From Lactiplantibacillus paraplantarum (GTDB taxonomy: Bacteria > Bacillota > Bacilli > Lactobacillales > Lactobacillaceae), in assembly GCF_003641145.1 (NCBI RefSeq), contig NZ_CP032744.1:2418001-2482000 (forward strand): 64,000 nt of DNA. The letters are read 5' to 3'. The position numbers and the translations under genes are program-made. Numbering within the stretch: the first letter of the stretch is position 1; each line of letters begins with the position of its first letter. This document shows positions 1 through 11,289 of this stretch, piece after piece. Below the pieces are notes generated by a model. The model had not been told where the DNA came from. It did no database searches and saw only the letters and a program-made list of their open reading frames with translations.

Positions 1-438
1 CAACTTTTGTAGTGCCACCTGTTGCTTTTGCAATACCTTTTTTTGTGCTTTAGTAGCCGTGACTAACGTCTGAACCTTTAATTTGACCAACCCACTTTGT
101 AATGCAGCTTTAATCAATGAAGTATTGGTCGGATTACTATTAGAATACGTTATTGTTAGCTTGCCATCCTTTTGCGTGAGATAACCATCCAAATCATGTT
201 GCTTAATCATGGTCTTTGCCTGGCTACTATTGTAATGATTAATATCGACATGCTTCGTATTAATTGCTTTGACCACCTGGTGATCAACATTGTGAACACC
301 CAAAGTCGCAACTTGAGTCGTATTATTTTGAAACAAAAAATACATCAATGACATGATTAAGAGTGGCGCCAAAAACATCAGTGCCAAGGTCCGCTTATCA
401 CGCAACATCTGTTTAAAAACTCGTCTAACGATTGCCAT
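1..438 (-). CDS. ABC-2 type transporter permease, N-terminal part (runs off the window)
   Basis: The reading frame begins at an ATG at 438 and stays open to the window edge, giving about 146 residues. It starts with a basic cytoplasmic stretch, then one hydrophobic segment (about residues 18-37, LALMFLAPLLIMSLMYFLF), then a long hydrophilic extracellular region with an AlkA-like pattern of Q/K-rich helices at the end. This is the usual start of an ABC-2 permease of the YhgE/NodJ type. The start overlaps the 3' end of the ATPase gene by 14 bases, so the two are translationally coupled and form one exporter. The substrate cannot be read from the sequence; a drug or envelope compound is the usual guess for TetR-controlled pairs. 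Confidence 0.8.
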   Translation of the reverse strand, partial: MAIVRRVFKQMLRDKRTLALMFLAPLLIMSLMYFLFQNNTTQVATLGVHNVDHQVVKAINTKHVDINHYNSSQAKTMIKQHDLDGYLTQKDGKLTITYSNSNPTNTSLIKAALQSGLVKLKVQTLVTATKAQKKVLQKQQVALQKL

Positions 439-1174
439 CGTTCGCATCTTGCATCCGCCCCGCTTTCAAAAAGACCTGTTCGATCGTATCTACCGCATAC
501 TGTTGCTTCAGCGCCACGGGTGTCCCCTCAGCGAGCGCAATGCCATGCCGAATCAACATGAGATAATCACACCGTTCCGCTTCGTCCATGACATGGGTCG
601 TCACGAGCATCGACTTGCCAGTGGACTTGAGCTTATTCAACTCGGTCCAAATCTGTTGCCGTAATTCTGGATCAATCCCAACGGTCGGTTCATCTAGAAT
701 TAATAATTGAGGATCCTGAACCAGCGCAATCGCTAATGATAACCGTCGTTTCATCCCACCAGAATAACCACTGACGCGCTGGTCTAATTGGGACGTCAAA
801 TCAACTAATCCGGCCGCATAATCAATCATTTGTGCTAATTTAATTTTGGGGACACTCATCAACTGCCCAAAAAAAGTTAAATTTTCACGAGCCGTTAGCG
901 TTTCATATAAAGCGTCACTTTGGGCCATATATCCCACTTGCGCCATTACCGCCCGATTGGGCATCACCGTATCCATCACTTTAACTGTGCCACTATCGAC
1001 CGCTTCCATCCCTAAAATACTCTTGATCAAGGTGGTCTTCCCAGCCCCGGATGGCCCAATCAGTCCATAAATCGTCCCAGTCGGCAATGTCAAATCAATT
1101 TGATTCAACACTTGGTGATGACCGAAGTGCTTACTGACTTGCTTGGCGATGACATAATCTATTGCCATATTCAT
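425..1174 (-). CDS. ABC transporter ATP-binding protein (ABC-2 exporter)
   Basis: A complete ATPase with Walker A (GPSGAGKTTL), Q-loop region, signature YSGGMKRR, Walker B (LLILDEPTVGID) and H-loop (TTHVMDEAE). It powers the permease whose gene overlaps its 3' end. The reading frame is open further upstream to 1207, but that longer start lies inside the operator-like inverted repeat at 1191-1208. A GGAAAG ribosome binding site precedes the ATG at 1174 (MNMAIDYV), with another ATG at 1168, so 1174 is chosen. No regulator gene is adjacent within the window. Two inverted repeats around its promoter suggest repression by a TetR-type protein encoded elsewhere, possibly beyond the left edge. Confidence 0.85.
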   Translation of the reverse strand: MNMAIDYVIAKQVSKHFGHHQVLNQIDLTLPTGTIYGLIGPSGAGKTTLIKSILGMEAVDSGTVKVMDTVMPNRAVMAQVGYMAQSDALYETLTARENLTFFGQLMSVPKIKLAQMIDYAAGLVDLTSQLDQRVSGYSGGMKRRLSLAIALVQDPQLLILDEPTVGIDPELRQQIWTELNKLKSTGKSMLVTTHVMDEAERCDYLMLIRHGIALAEGTPVALKQQYAVDTIEQVFLKAGRMQDANDGNR

Positions 1175-1190
1175 AACCCACTTTCCAAAA

Positions 1191-1285
1191 AGTGAGTGTT
1201 CACTCACTCATTTAATGATTTTAGTATAATCAGTGCATCTCGGTTTGTCAACAATGAAATGAGTCGATACTCATTTCATTGTTGA
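1191..1285 (-). promoter_or_regulatory. Promoter and two operator-like inverted repeats of the ABC exporter
   Basis: On the minus strand there is a -35 TTGACA (1246-1251), a 17-base spacer and a -10 TATACT (1223-1228). Downstream, 1191-1208 reads AGTGAGTG-TT-CACTCACT, a perfect 8-bp inverted repeat. Upstream, 1248-1264 and 1269-1285 form a 17-bp inverted repeat around a 4-base centre that overlaps the -35 box. The AGTGAGT/ACTCAC and AATGAGT/ACTCATT cores are typical of TetR-family binding sites. One site covers the -35 and the other the start of the transcript, an arrangement suited to tight repression. Confidence 0.7.
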
Positions 1286-1347
1286 ATCTTCCTAGGTCTA
1301 ACTCTCAAACGAGAATCTTACCAACCATCAATCACACGATTCACTGC

Positions 1348-1398
1348 AAAAAATAAGATCAGCATTTTCAAATCAAAAATGATTTTGCCATGCTGATC
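1348..1398 (-). terminator. Intrinsic terminator of the FMN reductase gene
   Basis: Stem GATCAGCAT/ATGCTGATC (1357-1365 with 1390-1398) with additional A/T pairs inside, followed on the minus strand by a T-rich run. It lies just after the stop at 1414. Confidence 0.75.
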
Positions 1399-1413
1399 CT
1401 ATCATTGACTATT

Positions 1414-1956
1414 TTAAGCCAGATATTCAGTTACTTGCTGAGTAATAACCGCTCGTTGTTCCGAATCCAAGTCAAATTTCCCCGTCATGAAGGCACTCGT
1501 TGGAATCTGTAAACCGACCAAATTATCATTCGGCTTTAACCCCATGAAGGTCAATAACGTTTTTAAGTGAGCAAGACCAACTTTGGCCGCTTTTTTACCA
1601 CCTGCACCAGTCAACATGACTGGCTTATTCATAATAAAATCTGGTGCACCAAACACACCAGCCTCAGTTGGGCGCGACAACCAGTCTAGTGCATTTTTGA
1701 GTCCACCGGGAATCATTTCATTATATTCCGGTGTGACGATCCACAACCCATCAGCAGCTTGGACTTGCTCTCTAAACGTCATCACTGAGCTGGGAGCGGG
1801 AAATTCAATGTCTTGATTAATCAACGGTAAATCTGCAATATTGGCAAATGTCACCTCAGCTCCCTGCGCAACTAGTTGTGTGCTGATTTGTTCTGCCACC
1901 GTTTTATTGAATGAATCTTTCCGTAATGAACCAACTACCATTAAAATCTTTTGCAT
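1414..1956 (-). CDS. NADPH-dependent FMN reductase family protein
   Basis: About 180 residues with the flavodoxin-like fold of the NADPH-dependent FMN reductase/azoreductase family. It has the N-terminal phosphate-binding loop GSLRKDSFNK, then the conserved TPEYNEMIPGGLKNALDWLSR segment that contacts the isoalloxazine ring. It should reduce flavins, quinones or similar small electron acceptors in the cytoplasm. The start chosen is ATG 1956 (MQKILMVVG), preceded by GGAG at nine bases; a frame five codons longer has no ribosome binding site. It has its own terminator and is followed, across a gap of about 40 bases, by the efflux gene transcribed in the same direction, so the two may be co-transcribed. 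The substrate is not known. Confidence 0.85.
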   Translation of the reverse strand: MQKILMVVGSLRKDSFNKTVAEQISTQLVAQGAEVTFANIADLPLINQDIEFPAPSSVMTFREQVQAADGLWIVTPEYNEMIPGGLKNALDWLSRPTEAGVFGAPDFIMNKPVMLTGAGGKKAAKVGLAHLKTLLTFMGLKPNDNLVGLQIPTSAFMTGKFDLDSEQRAVITQQVTEYLA

Positions 1957-1994
1957 GTTATTTATCTCCATTTCTTCTATATAATCAATTAATT

Positions 1995-3383
1995 TTATTC
2001 TATGGACGATTTAAATTTGAAAGAGGCTACAAAGCCAATTACTAATAATCCTGTAAGTATGCCAAACGCAACCTGATATCCTAATAATGTTGTATGAGCT
2101 GTGAGATTAATCATGCCACTGATCGAAACCAATAAGGCAGTCGCAATCGCCCCTGCAATTTGTCCGGCCATCGTATTAATAGCATTACCATGTGCAATCA
2201 GTTTAACAGGTAGCACATTTAACCCAGCAGTTGCTAGTTGCATTAACATTAATGAGAGCCCCATCATCCAAATCGCATATGCGAGGCCAATCCACACCAA
2301 CGAAACAGTTGCCGTGAAGAAGACAAACGGCATTGTGGCGATTGCCGCAATCAAGAAACCACTGATTGCTAACTTACGAATACCGTATCGATCGAATAGC
2401 ATTCCTGATAGTGGATTGACAACTCCCATCATAATGGCACCTGGTAACATGAGTACCCCCGTGACTAGCGCTGATATATGAAAAGCACTCTGCAAGTACA
2501 CTGGAACTAATACTTGCATCCCTAACAGGGATAACTGACCTAAGCTACTCAAAACAACACTTAGATTGAAGGCCTGATACTTAAAGACCGTTACGTTCAG
2601 CATCGGTTCTTTCAATCCCGTCTGACGATGAATTAATAAACCTATTAGGATGCTCCCGATGATAATAACGACTAAACTAAGTAACCAGTTACTACCAATA
2701 GTTGAAAATCCGTATAAGATACCAGTAAACCCAAATCCAGAATACAAAATTGAACGCATATCTAACTTAGGATTAGTCGTTGGAATTAATTTACGCATAC
2801 CAAGCATGACTAGGGCAATGACGGCGATAGTGACTGGTATCAAAATACCGAACAAGGCACGCCAAGTATAGTGAGCTAAAATCCAGCCAGATAGTGTCGG
2901 TCCAATCGCTGGTGCTAATGCAATGACAATTCCCGTTATCCCCATCGCCATGCCACGTTTTTCCGCTGGGTAGATCAATACCATAATATTGCGCATGAAT
3001 GGCATGATGATTCCCACTCCGACGGCTTGAATAATACGTCCCGCTAACAACATGCCAAACGATGGTGCTACATAAGCAACGATCGTACCAACCAAGAAAA
3101 TTCCAAGAGCTGTAAGATACAATCTTTTTGAATCAAACTTGTATAAAAATACAGCCGAAATTGGAATCATGACCCCGATCGTCAATAAATTAGCAGTTGA
3201 AATCCATTGTGCAGTTGCTAATGAAATATTAAATCCCTGTGCAATATTGGCCAACCCATTATTTAATAGTGTCTCTGTTAGTATCGTCATAAAGCCACCG
3301 ATAATAATCGCCAACACTAGAATAGTTTTATTGTATGGTTTGCCGTTAGCATCAATACTCTTTGTTAAGTCCAAACTGCTCAC
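1995..3383 (-). CDS. MFS multidrug efflux transporter, DHA2 (EmrB/QacA) family
   Basis: A polytopic membrane protein of about 460 residues. The first 200 residues contain the family landmarks: an N-terminal helix with TETLLNNGLANIAQGFNIS, a TAQWISTANLLT second segment, LLAGRIIQAVGVGIIMP (motif C-like), and APAIGPTLSGWI. It should export hydrophobic drugs or metabolites by proton antiport. The frame starts at GTG 3383; a GAGGTG ribosome binding site is better spaced for a TTG at 3374, so the true start may be three codons later. It is divergent from the MarR regulator at 3587, and the shared intergenic region holds two copies of an operator-like repeat, so control by that regulator is likely. 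Confidence 0.88.
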   Translation of the reverse strand: MSSLDLTKSIDANGKPYNKTILVLAIIIGGFMTILTETLLNNGLANIAQGFNISLATAQWISTANLLTIGVMIPISAVFLYKFDSKRLYLTALGIFLVGTIVAYVAPSFGMLLAGRIIQAVGVGIIMPFMRNIMVLIYPAEKRGMAMGITGIVIALAPAIGPTLSGWILAHYTWRALFGILIPVTIAVIALVMLGMRKLIPTTNPKLDMRSILYSGFGFTGILYGFSTIGSNWLLSLVVIIIGSILIGLLIHRQTGLKEPMLNVTVFKYQAFNLSVVLSSLGQLSLLGMQVLVPVYLQSAFHISALVTGVLMLPGAIMMGVVNPLSGMLFDRYGIRKLAISGFLIAAIATMPFVFFTATVSLVWIGLAYAIWMMGLSLMLMQLATAGLNVLPVKLIAHGNAINTMAGQIAGAIATALLVSISGMINLTAHTTLLGYQVAFGILTGLLVIGFVASFKFKSSIE

Positions 3384-3469
3384 CTCTCAAATCTATGTTA
3401 ACCATCAGCTGACGGACAATTGTGCTTGCTACTATGGTCGTTTAGTGAATTTAAGTTCCGCTAAATTTT

Positions 3470-3554
3470 TTGACAGATACACATAAACTTGCTACGCTTA
3501 TTATGTTCCTGGCAACAGAAAATACAATAACATGTTTTTATGTTCCTGGCAACA
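3470..3554. promoter_or_regulatory. Duplicated MarR-type operator in the divergent efflux/marR control region
   Basis: The 17-base sequence TTATGTTCCTGGCAACA occurs twice, at 3501-3517 and 3538-3554. Each contains an imperfect palindrome (TGTT-centre-AACA) like MarR-family sites. A TTGACA at 3470-3475 could be the -35 of the plus-strand gene, with a weak TACGCT -10 at 3493-3498. The second copy sits just before the marR ribosome binding site. Duplicated sites in a divergent region suggest autoregulation together with pump control. Confidence 0.65.
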
Positions 3555-3586
3555 TATTTGTTTTTATTTTTTAGGAGGTGTACCAC

Positions 3587-4030
3587 ATGGCACTGGAAGA
3601 ATACCCAATTGGTAAGGCCATTATTAACTTGGTCTCAGCACATCGGCACGTCACAACTAGTAAGATTGCCGGTATCGGCCTACACGCAGGTCAGGATTTA
3701 ATTTTATTATCGTTATTAGAACAAGATGGACAGTCACAAAACGCACTTGTCAAACAACTTTGCGTCAACCACTCCGCAGTAGCTAAATCAGTCTCACGAA
3801 TGCAGAAAAAGGGCATTGTCAGCACTCAAAAGTCCGAAATAGATCGCAGAATCACATTAGTCTTTTTGACCGATAGCGGGCGACAATTGGCACAACAGGC
3901 CCAAGCCATTTGGGAAAATGTTGAACAACTGGCTTTTAAAAATTTAAACGCGGCTGACCGCGCAAACTTTTTACGACTAATCGCTACTGTTCAACAGAAT
4001 TTTGAAACTAATTCCGAACACGATTCATAA
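3587..4030 (+). CDS. MarR family transcriptional regulator
   Basis: About 147 residues with the MarR winged helix: a dimerisation helix at the N-terminus, then a helix-turn-helix around residues 55-80 (NALVKQLCVNHSAVAKSVSRMQKKG) and the wing SEIDRRITLVFLTDSG. The start is ATG 3587 (MALEEYPIG), six bases after a perfect AGGAGGTG; the upstream in-frame GTG at 3578 is part of that ribosome binding site. It is divergent from the DHA2 efflux gene and separated from it by two identical operator-like repeats. It probably represses the pump and itself until a ligand binds. The gene is followed directly by an interspersed repeat. Confidence 0.88.
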   Translation: MALEEYPIGKAIINLVSAHRHVTTSKIAGIGLHAGQDLILLSLLEQDGQSQNALVKQLCVNHSAVAKSVSRMQKKGIVSTQKSEIDRRITLVFLTDSGRQLAQQAQAIWENVEQLAFKNLNAADRANFLRLIATVQQNFETNSEHDS

Positions 4031-4033
4031 CGA

Positions 4034-4165
4034 GATTGGGACAAAAGTCGGTCTACTTGCGAACAACCTTTTGGCGCATATTTCGACAATATTGACAAAA
4101 AAATTGTGTTCAGTTTCTTGGGCAGATCTTAAGAAACTGTGCACAATTAGTTTTATCCCAAAATC
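4034..4165. repeat. Small interspersed repeat with terminal inverted repeats (copy 1)
   Basis: The element starts GATTGGGACAAAA and ends TTTTATCCCAAAATC, which are imperfect terminal inverted repeats. Its interior (about 4066-4120, containing AACCTTTTGG and TTTCGACAATATTG) is found in reverse complement within 19288-19405. There is no coding capacity. Size and structure fit a miniature, MITE-like or hairpin repeat scattered in the genome. Confidence 0.65.
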
Positions 4166-4513
4166 TAAATGTTTTTAGCATCGTTTCCCGTAGCAGCCTT
4201 TGACCTTGAGAACTAGCATATTTTGCTTTCAAGACGGATTAACTAGACGACACCGTTATCATTTTTTTACTTGCTAAATTAGCAAAAGCACCGTTTCAGC
4301 TCTGTAACAAGTATTCATATGACATAACGCTAAGTTTGTCAATTTTTCCAATCAGTTTATTTATATTTAAAGCTATTTCACTTTTGGTATAGCCTCTTTT
4401 TGACCTCTGCCAATTACTATCTGCTAATCATATTTCAACAATACTATCCTTCTAATCAAGAATGGTTTTTCTCGTTTAAAAATATTTCATTGCATTACTA
4501 TTTATAACAACTA
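4166..4513. other. Gene-free A/T-rich stretch
   Basis: About 350 bases between repeat copy 1 and the dsdA terminator. No credible reading frame, RNA gene or strong promoter was seen. Confidence 0.5.
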
Positions 4514-4553
4514 AAACCGGTGGCCCAGAATCATAATTCTGAGCCACCGGTTT
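4514..4553 (-). terminator. Intrinsic terminator downstream of dsdA
   Basis: A strong hairpin with arms AAACCGGTGGC and GCCACCGGTTT, extended by CAGAAT/ATTCTG around a short loop. On the minus strand it is followed by TTTTAGTTGTT. It could work from either side. Confidence 0.8.
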
Positions 4554-4622
4554 GCTAATTTCTCTTTTTCAAGTATCAATATTGCCATTATATCTCATGT
4601 TTTTCTGAATTCAATTATGTTT

Positions 4623-5924
4623 TCAAACCATTGTTAATAGCTTTCGTCCCAAGTCATAATCCAATTGCCGCTCAGATGCCGGCATCATATTACCCCCAGT
4701 TGCCCAGACAATGTGAGTGACATCTTTGCCAGCGAGCGCCGGAAATTGAGCCATGATGGGAGCAAGCGCCGTAAAGCCCGCTGCGGCTGATGGTTCGACC
4801 ATCACATCTTCGGTATCGACTAATTTAGTCAAATAACGATATAAATCATCATCTTCAAATGTTGCTGTTCCGAGTAATAGCGTCCGCATCACCTTACCAG
4901 CCAGTCTTGATGGCCGACTAACGGCTAGCCCGTCAGCAGCAGTTAAGCCGTCTAAACCAATATCTTGAACGGCAATCTTTTCATTCAGTTTGGTCATCAT
5001 TCCAAGGGTCACCGACGGCACGTGGGTCGGCTCGCAAAAGACTGGGTAGATATTAGCGCCCATAATCATCTTGAGACCAAAAGCCACACCACTAGGGCTG
5101 CCACCAACACCAGCTGGCAAATAGACGACAACCAGGTGTTGTGCATCCATTTTAATGCCCTGTACTTTTAATTGATGTTGTAATCGCACCCCGGCAACGG
5201 CGTAACCTAAAAACAAGTCACGTGAGCCCTCATCATCAACAAAGTGGGTATGATCATCTTTAGCTGCTGCGGCCCGGGCCACTGGAATCACACTTGAGAA
5301 ATCAGTATTCAACTCCTCAACGATCACACCATTCGCCCGCAGTTTATCCTTCTTCCACTGACGCGCATCATGGGACATGTAAACCGTCGTCTTAAATCCA
5401 AATTTTGCTGCCATCATTCCAACACTGAGCGCTAAATTCCCCGTTGAGGCCACAATCACGCCATACTGAGCGAATAACTCATGATACTCGGTTGTCGCTA
5501 GGACACTGTAATCATCCATATACGTCAGATCCGTATGGGCCATGGCCACCTGCTCCGCGAACTTAAGCACTTCATAAATACCACCACGTGACTTGATTGA
5601 ACCTGAAATTGGTAATTGACTGTCAGCCTTTAAATAAAGTTGTCCCGCCAATGACTGGTGGTTAATCATCTCCCATGCCGGTTTCATCTGCTTAAGTGGC
5701 AACAATGGTGACTCAATAATCCCGTTCATCGCCGCTGTCTCTGGAAAGGCAATCGCCAAAAATGGGGCAAAACGTTCCCAGCGCGCAACCGCGTCAAAAA
5801 TATCAGCGCGCGTCAACGGCAAGTCGGTCTGTTGACCATAATCTGGATTCTGCCAAACAATCGGTCGTTTGGCCATCAAAGCTCTAATCTGCGGGTGCTT
5901 TTCAATCATTACCGTTGTATCCAT
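4623..5924 (-). CDS. dsdA: D-serine ammonia-lyase (D-serine dehydratase)
   Basis: A 433-residue fold-type II PLP enzyme. The PLP lysine is in GSIKSRGG (Lys111), followed by [10 protein letters not shown], the phosphate-binding glycine loop [10 protein letters not shown], and a late [10 protein letters not shown] segment that matches the DsdA family. It converts D-serine to pyruvate and ammonia in the cytoplasm, giving detoxification and a nitrogen/carbon source. Length is normal for DsdA. The start ATG 5924 follows GGACCTGAAAGT. The gene stands alone, with no DsdC-type regulator or D-serine permease next to it, and has its own terminator. Family identity is clear; substrate preference for D-serine over D-threonine is taken from the family. 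Confidence 0.9.
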   Translation of the reverse strand: MDTTVMIEKHPQIRALMAKRPIVWQNPDYGQQTDLPLTRADIFDAVARWERFAPFLAIAFPETAAMNGIIESPLLPLKQMKPAWEMINHQSLAGQLYLKADSQLPISGSIKSRGGIYEVLKFAEQVAMAHTDLTYMDDYSVLATTEYHELFAQYGVIVASTGNLALSVGMMAAKFGFKTTVYMSHDARQWKKDKLRANGVIVEELNTDFSSVIPVARAAAAKDDHTHFVDDEGSRDLFLGYAVAGVRLQHQLKVQGIKMDAQHLVVVYLPAGVGGSPSGVAFGLKMIMGANIYPVFCEPTHVPSVTLGMMTKLNEKIAVQDIGLDGLTAADGLAVSRPSRLAGKVMRTLLLGTATFEDDDLYRYLTKLVDTEDVMVEPSAAAGFTALAPIMAQFPALAGKDVTHIVWATGGNMMPASERQLDYDLGRKLLTMV

Positions 5925-6313
5925 ACTTTCAGGTCCTTTTCATTTAATTGAAGTTCTGGTAGCACAATATCTAACGCCTACTTGCACCAAGTTAAGTAAG
6001 CATTCATCAGCCATGCGAACATTTTCCAAGCTAAATCTCGTATTTAAGATTGCGCAGTAGGCTGCTACGTCAATTCAAATCGATATCTGCTCTGTTCCAG
6101 TAATTAGCACCCAGCCTCAAAAGTTGGCATGAGCCGCACACGTGCTGACAAGCAACAATCTAAATCAAGTTTTAATCACAACTCATGTTAGATAATATGA
6201 CATTGCTTTTGTCCATTATTTAACCACACTTGCGCCTAAGAAACAATCCTGGGGCCCTAATTGCTAATAATTGTTGGTTGACCAATCGAACAAGTTAACG
6301 TTTCAGGCTATAG
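5925..6313. repeat. Intergenic region with a degenerate interspersed repeat (family A fragment)
   Basis: No gene is visible. From about 5985 to 6170 the sequence matches, with many substitutions, the better preserved element at 51600-51760. Shared blocks include ATTGCGCAGT, a CAAATCGA block and GCACCCAGCC in the same order and orientation. A copy of TGTTGGTTGACCAA is at 6272-6285. Confidence 0.5.
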
Positions 6314-6352
6314 AAAAACGGCGTTCAAAGTAATTAAACTTTGAACGCCGTC
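6314..6352 (-). terminator. Terminator of the beta-glucosidase genes
   Basis: A perfect 12-bp stem CGGCGTTCAAAG/CTTTGAACGCCG (6319-6330 with 6339-6350) with an 8-base loop, followed on the minus strand by TTTTTC. It is flanked on both sides by TGTTGGTTGACCAA (6272-6285 and 6367-6380). Confidence 0.88.
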
Positions 6353-6436
6353 TGCAACTACTAAGATGTTGGTTGACCAACAATCCCCGTCCGCACTGCC
6401 TTATCATCCAGCAAGCTAACAGTCAGACTAGTCGGT

Positions 6437-7885
<1,449 letters not shown>

Positions 7886-7896
7886 TCATCCTTTCA

Positions 7897-9339
<1,443 letters not shown>

Positions 9340-9472
9340 CTAATTCCCTCCATTAATGCTGCTCAGGCTATCCCTGAGTTACAGTCTTTGTTACCTTAAC
9401 TAACGATTAACGTGTAACCGCCACGTAATCATTATCGAGGTATCTGCCATTACGATTGACTACGGCATGAAT

Positions 9473-9519
9473 GAAAAAACAAGCCCAGACCAACACCAGC
9501 AGGTATTTGCCTAGGCTCA
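9473..9519 (-). terminator. Intrinsic terminator between PTS EIIA and the GH1 genes
   Basis: On the minus strand AGCCTAG pairs with CTGGGCT (one G-U), the stem continues inward with one mismatch, and TTGTTTTTTC follows. It uncouples the PTS genes from the hydrolases, or lets them be read at a lower level. Confidence 0.75.
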
Positions 9520-9529
9520 AATTAATTAA

Positions 9530-9877
9530 CTACTTCGCCTCATCGGCAGCTAACCGCCGATAAACGTCGACGACTTCACCAGCTAAATCGCGGAAGGTGA
9601 TGGCATTCATGATATGATCTTGTGAATGTACTAACAGTAATGACACGTGGGTATGTTCCCCTTGTGCTTCCGCCGTTAACATTGAAGTTTGTGAATTGTG
9701 TGCTTCCGTCAAGAAATTATCGGCTTCCTTCAACTTGGCATCTGCGGTTTCAAAGTCGCCTTCCTTAGCAGCTTTAATTGCTTCGAAAGCGGAACTCTTT
9801 GCGTTGCCACCATTAACGATCAAACCCATGATGGTTTCGAGACTTGCTTCAACTTCTTTTGTTTGTTCTTCTGCCAT
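9530..9877 (-). CDS. PTS lactose/cellobiose-type EIIA component
   Basis: A 115-residue, all-alpha EIIA of the lactose/cellobiose family. The phosphorylated histidine lies in HVSLLLVHSQDHIMNA near residue 80, and the N-terminal helix ETIMGLIVNGGNAKSSAFEAI is typical. It passes phosphate from HPr to EIIB in the cytoplasm. It follows the EIIB gene by 100 bases in the same direction and has its own ribosome binding site (AAAGGATGAGGG). No EIIC gene is in the cluster, so the membrane component must come from another locus. Confidence 0.92.
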   Translation of the reverse strand: MAEEQTKEVEASLETIMGLIVNGGNAKSSAFEAIKAAKEGDFETADAKLKEADNFLTEAHNSQTSMLTAEAQGEHTHVSLLLVHSQDHIMNAITFRDLAGEVVDVYRRLAADEAK

Positions 9878-9977
9878 TAACCCTCATCCTTTTAGCATTT
9901 ATTCGTGTGCGTCACAATCAAAATGCCACCATCCTCGATAGGTCTACCGTGGATTGGCAGCACTTACAATTAAATCA

Positions 9978-10295
9978 TTAGTTTGCTTTTGCAATTGATG
10001 CTTCGGCTTCTTTTAAAACTTTTTCGCCATTCATCATACCGTAGTCTTGCATGTTGATTACTTCAACCGGAATATCAACGCGCTTTTGGAAATCACTTAA
10101 CATGTAACGAACTTGTGGTCCAAGCATTAAAATGTCAGGATTCTTTTCAGCTAACTTAGCATCGGCGTCACTGGCAGCGGTTGCAAAAATATCTGCATCG
10201 ATACCATCTGCTTCTGCAGCCTTTTGCATCTTTGATACTAATAATGACGTTGACATCCCAGCAGCACATACCAACATAATTGTTCTTTCAGCCAT
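9978..10295 (-). CDS. PTS cellobiose-type EIIB component
   Basis: A 105-residue EIIB of the lactose/cellobiose family with the phospho-cysteine loop VCAAGMSTSLLV near the N-terminus. It receives phosphate from EIIA and donates it to the sugar bound on an EIIC. The start chosen is ATG 10295 (MAERTIML), ten bases after GGAG; a GTG three codons earlier overlaps that site. It is the first gene of the minus-strand cluster, behind a consensus promoter with GntR operators and a cre-like site. Confidence 0.92.
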   Translation of the reverse strand: MAERTIMLVCAAGMSTSLLVSKMQKAAEADGIDADIFATAASDADAKLAEKNPDILMLGPQVRYMLSDFQKRVDIPVEVINMQDYGMMNGEKVLKEAEASIAKAN

Positions 10296-10348
10296 AATAA
10301 ACACGCTCCTAGATCGTTTTAAATTTATATGTTACAGCGGTTGCTTTA

Positions 10349-10362
10349 ATAAACCGCTTTCA
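10349..10362 (-). promoter_or_regulatory. Probable cre (CcpA) site before the PTS genes
   Basis: On the minus strand it reads TGAAAGCGGTTTAT, close to the cre consensus except for the last two bases. It lies just downstream of the -10 at 10374-10379, as expected for carbon catabolite repression of a beta-glucoside operon. It also overlaps a GCGGTT/AACCGC inverted repeat. Confidence 0.55.
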
Positions 10363-10373
10363 TTACAATTAGA

Positions 10374-10446
10374 ATTATAAGTCATGGGTACAAATTTGAC
10401 AAGCCTTATTAATCAGATATTCGCAATTTATTTAATTTGTACCCAT
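10374..10446. promoter_or_regulatory. Divergent control region with paired GntR operators
   Basis: Minus strand: -35 TTGTCA (10397-10402), 17-base spacer, -10 TATAAT (10374-10379). The 13-base sequence ATGGGTACAAATT fills the spacer (10384-10396), and its exact reverse complement AATTTGTACCCAT is at 10434-10446. The second site sits just upstream of a TATATT (10453-10458) that may be the -10 of the gntR gene. The two sites look like operators of the neighbouring GntR protein. Confidence 0.75.
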
Positions 10447-10489
10447 AAATTCTATATTGACGACTTAAAATTTGAAAGAAGTGAACTTT

Positions 10490-11197
10490 ATGTATCGTGA
10501 TATCGCAGCTAAACTTGTGACTGCCATTCAAGATGGCATTTTTACCGTTAAACTTCCGACCGAAGCCCAATTAATGGCACGCTATCAGGCAAGTCGTAAC
10601 ACAATTCGCAAAGCAATTGACTTAGTCTACCAGCAAGGCTTGTTGCGCCGCGTCCAAGGTAGTGGCTATTATATTACTAATATTCAACTACAACACAAAA
10701 CGGTCGTTAACTTGTCGGCCCGCTCGCTATTTAATAGCAACCTCCATCCCCGTAACTTGAAATCAAAGATTCTTACCTTTGATACGATTCAGGGGGATAG
10801 TGCGTTGAGTCGCAAGCTCGGAATCCCTGTCGACGAAGAACTTTACCGCATTATCCGACTACGCTACTGGCATGAACAACTCTATTGTCTAGAAGAAGCG
10901 TACTATTTACGTTCAGTGATTCCTTACTTGTCGACCGAAGCAGTTAATTCATCAATTTGGGATTTCATTAATGAGGCTTACGGAATCGGAATTGCCAACA
11001 GTGATGACTACCTCTCACTGACTAATTTAAACCAAGAAGAAGCTGACCTAATGGGACTCGAACATGGTGGTACCTATCTGGCACTAGATTCCTGCAATTA
11101 TTATAAAAATAACGGTCTCCTTGATTTCTCACATACCGTCTTCGTTTATCCTGATCTAGCGCTATATTTTCACACCACCAACCTGGCAAATAATTAA
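10490..11197 (+). CDS. GntR family (HutC/UTRA) transcriptional regulator
   Basis: About 235 residues. The N-terminal winged helix spans residues 1-65 (PTEAQLMARYQASRNTIRKAIDLVYQQGLLRRVQGSGYYI in outline) and is followed by a UTRA ligand domain (about 85-230), where a phosphosugar would bind. The start is ATG 10490 (MYRDIAAK) after AAAGAAGTGAAC; an upstream TTG at 10472 is less likely. It is divergent from the PTS EIIB/EIIA genes and flanked by a perfect pair of 13-base inverted sites, so it most likely represses the cluster until a phosphorylated beta-glucoside appears. Confidence 0.9.
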   Translation: MYRDIAAKLVTAIQDGIFTVKLPTEAQLMARYQASRNTIRKAIDLVYQQGLLRRVQGSGYYITNIQLQHKTVVNLSARSLFNSNLHPRNLKSKILTFDTIQGDSALSRKLGIPVDEELYRIIRLRYWHEQLYCLEEAYYLRSVIPYLSTEAVNSSIWDFINEAYGIGIANSDDYLSLTNLNQEEADLMGLEHGGTYLALDSCNYYKNNGLLDFSHTVFVYPDLALYFHTTNLANN

Positions 11198-11289
11198 TTT
11201 ATGGCTAAAAAAGGACGATTCACTATAAATTCATCACAATTTATGGGTATACTAGTAACAGTATCCAAATTTACGATGGAGGAATTAGC

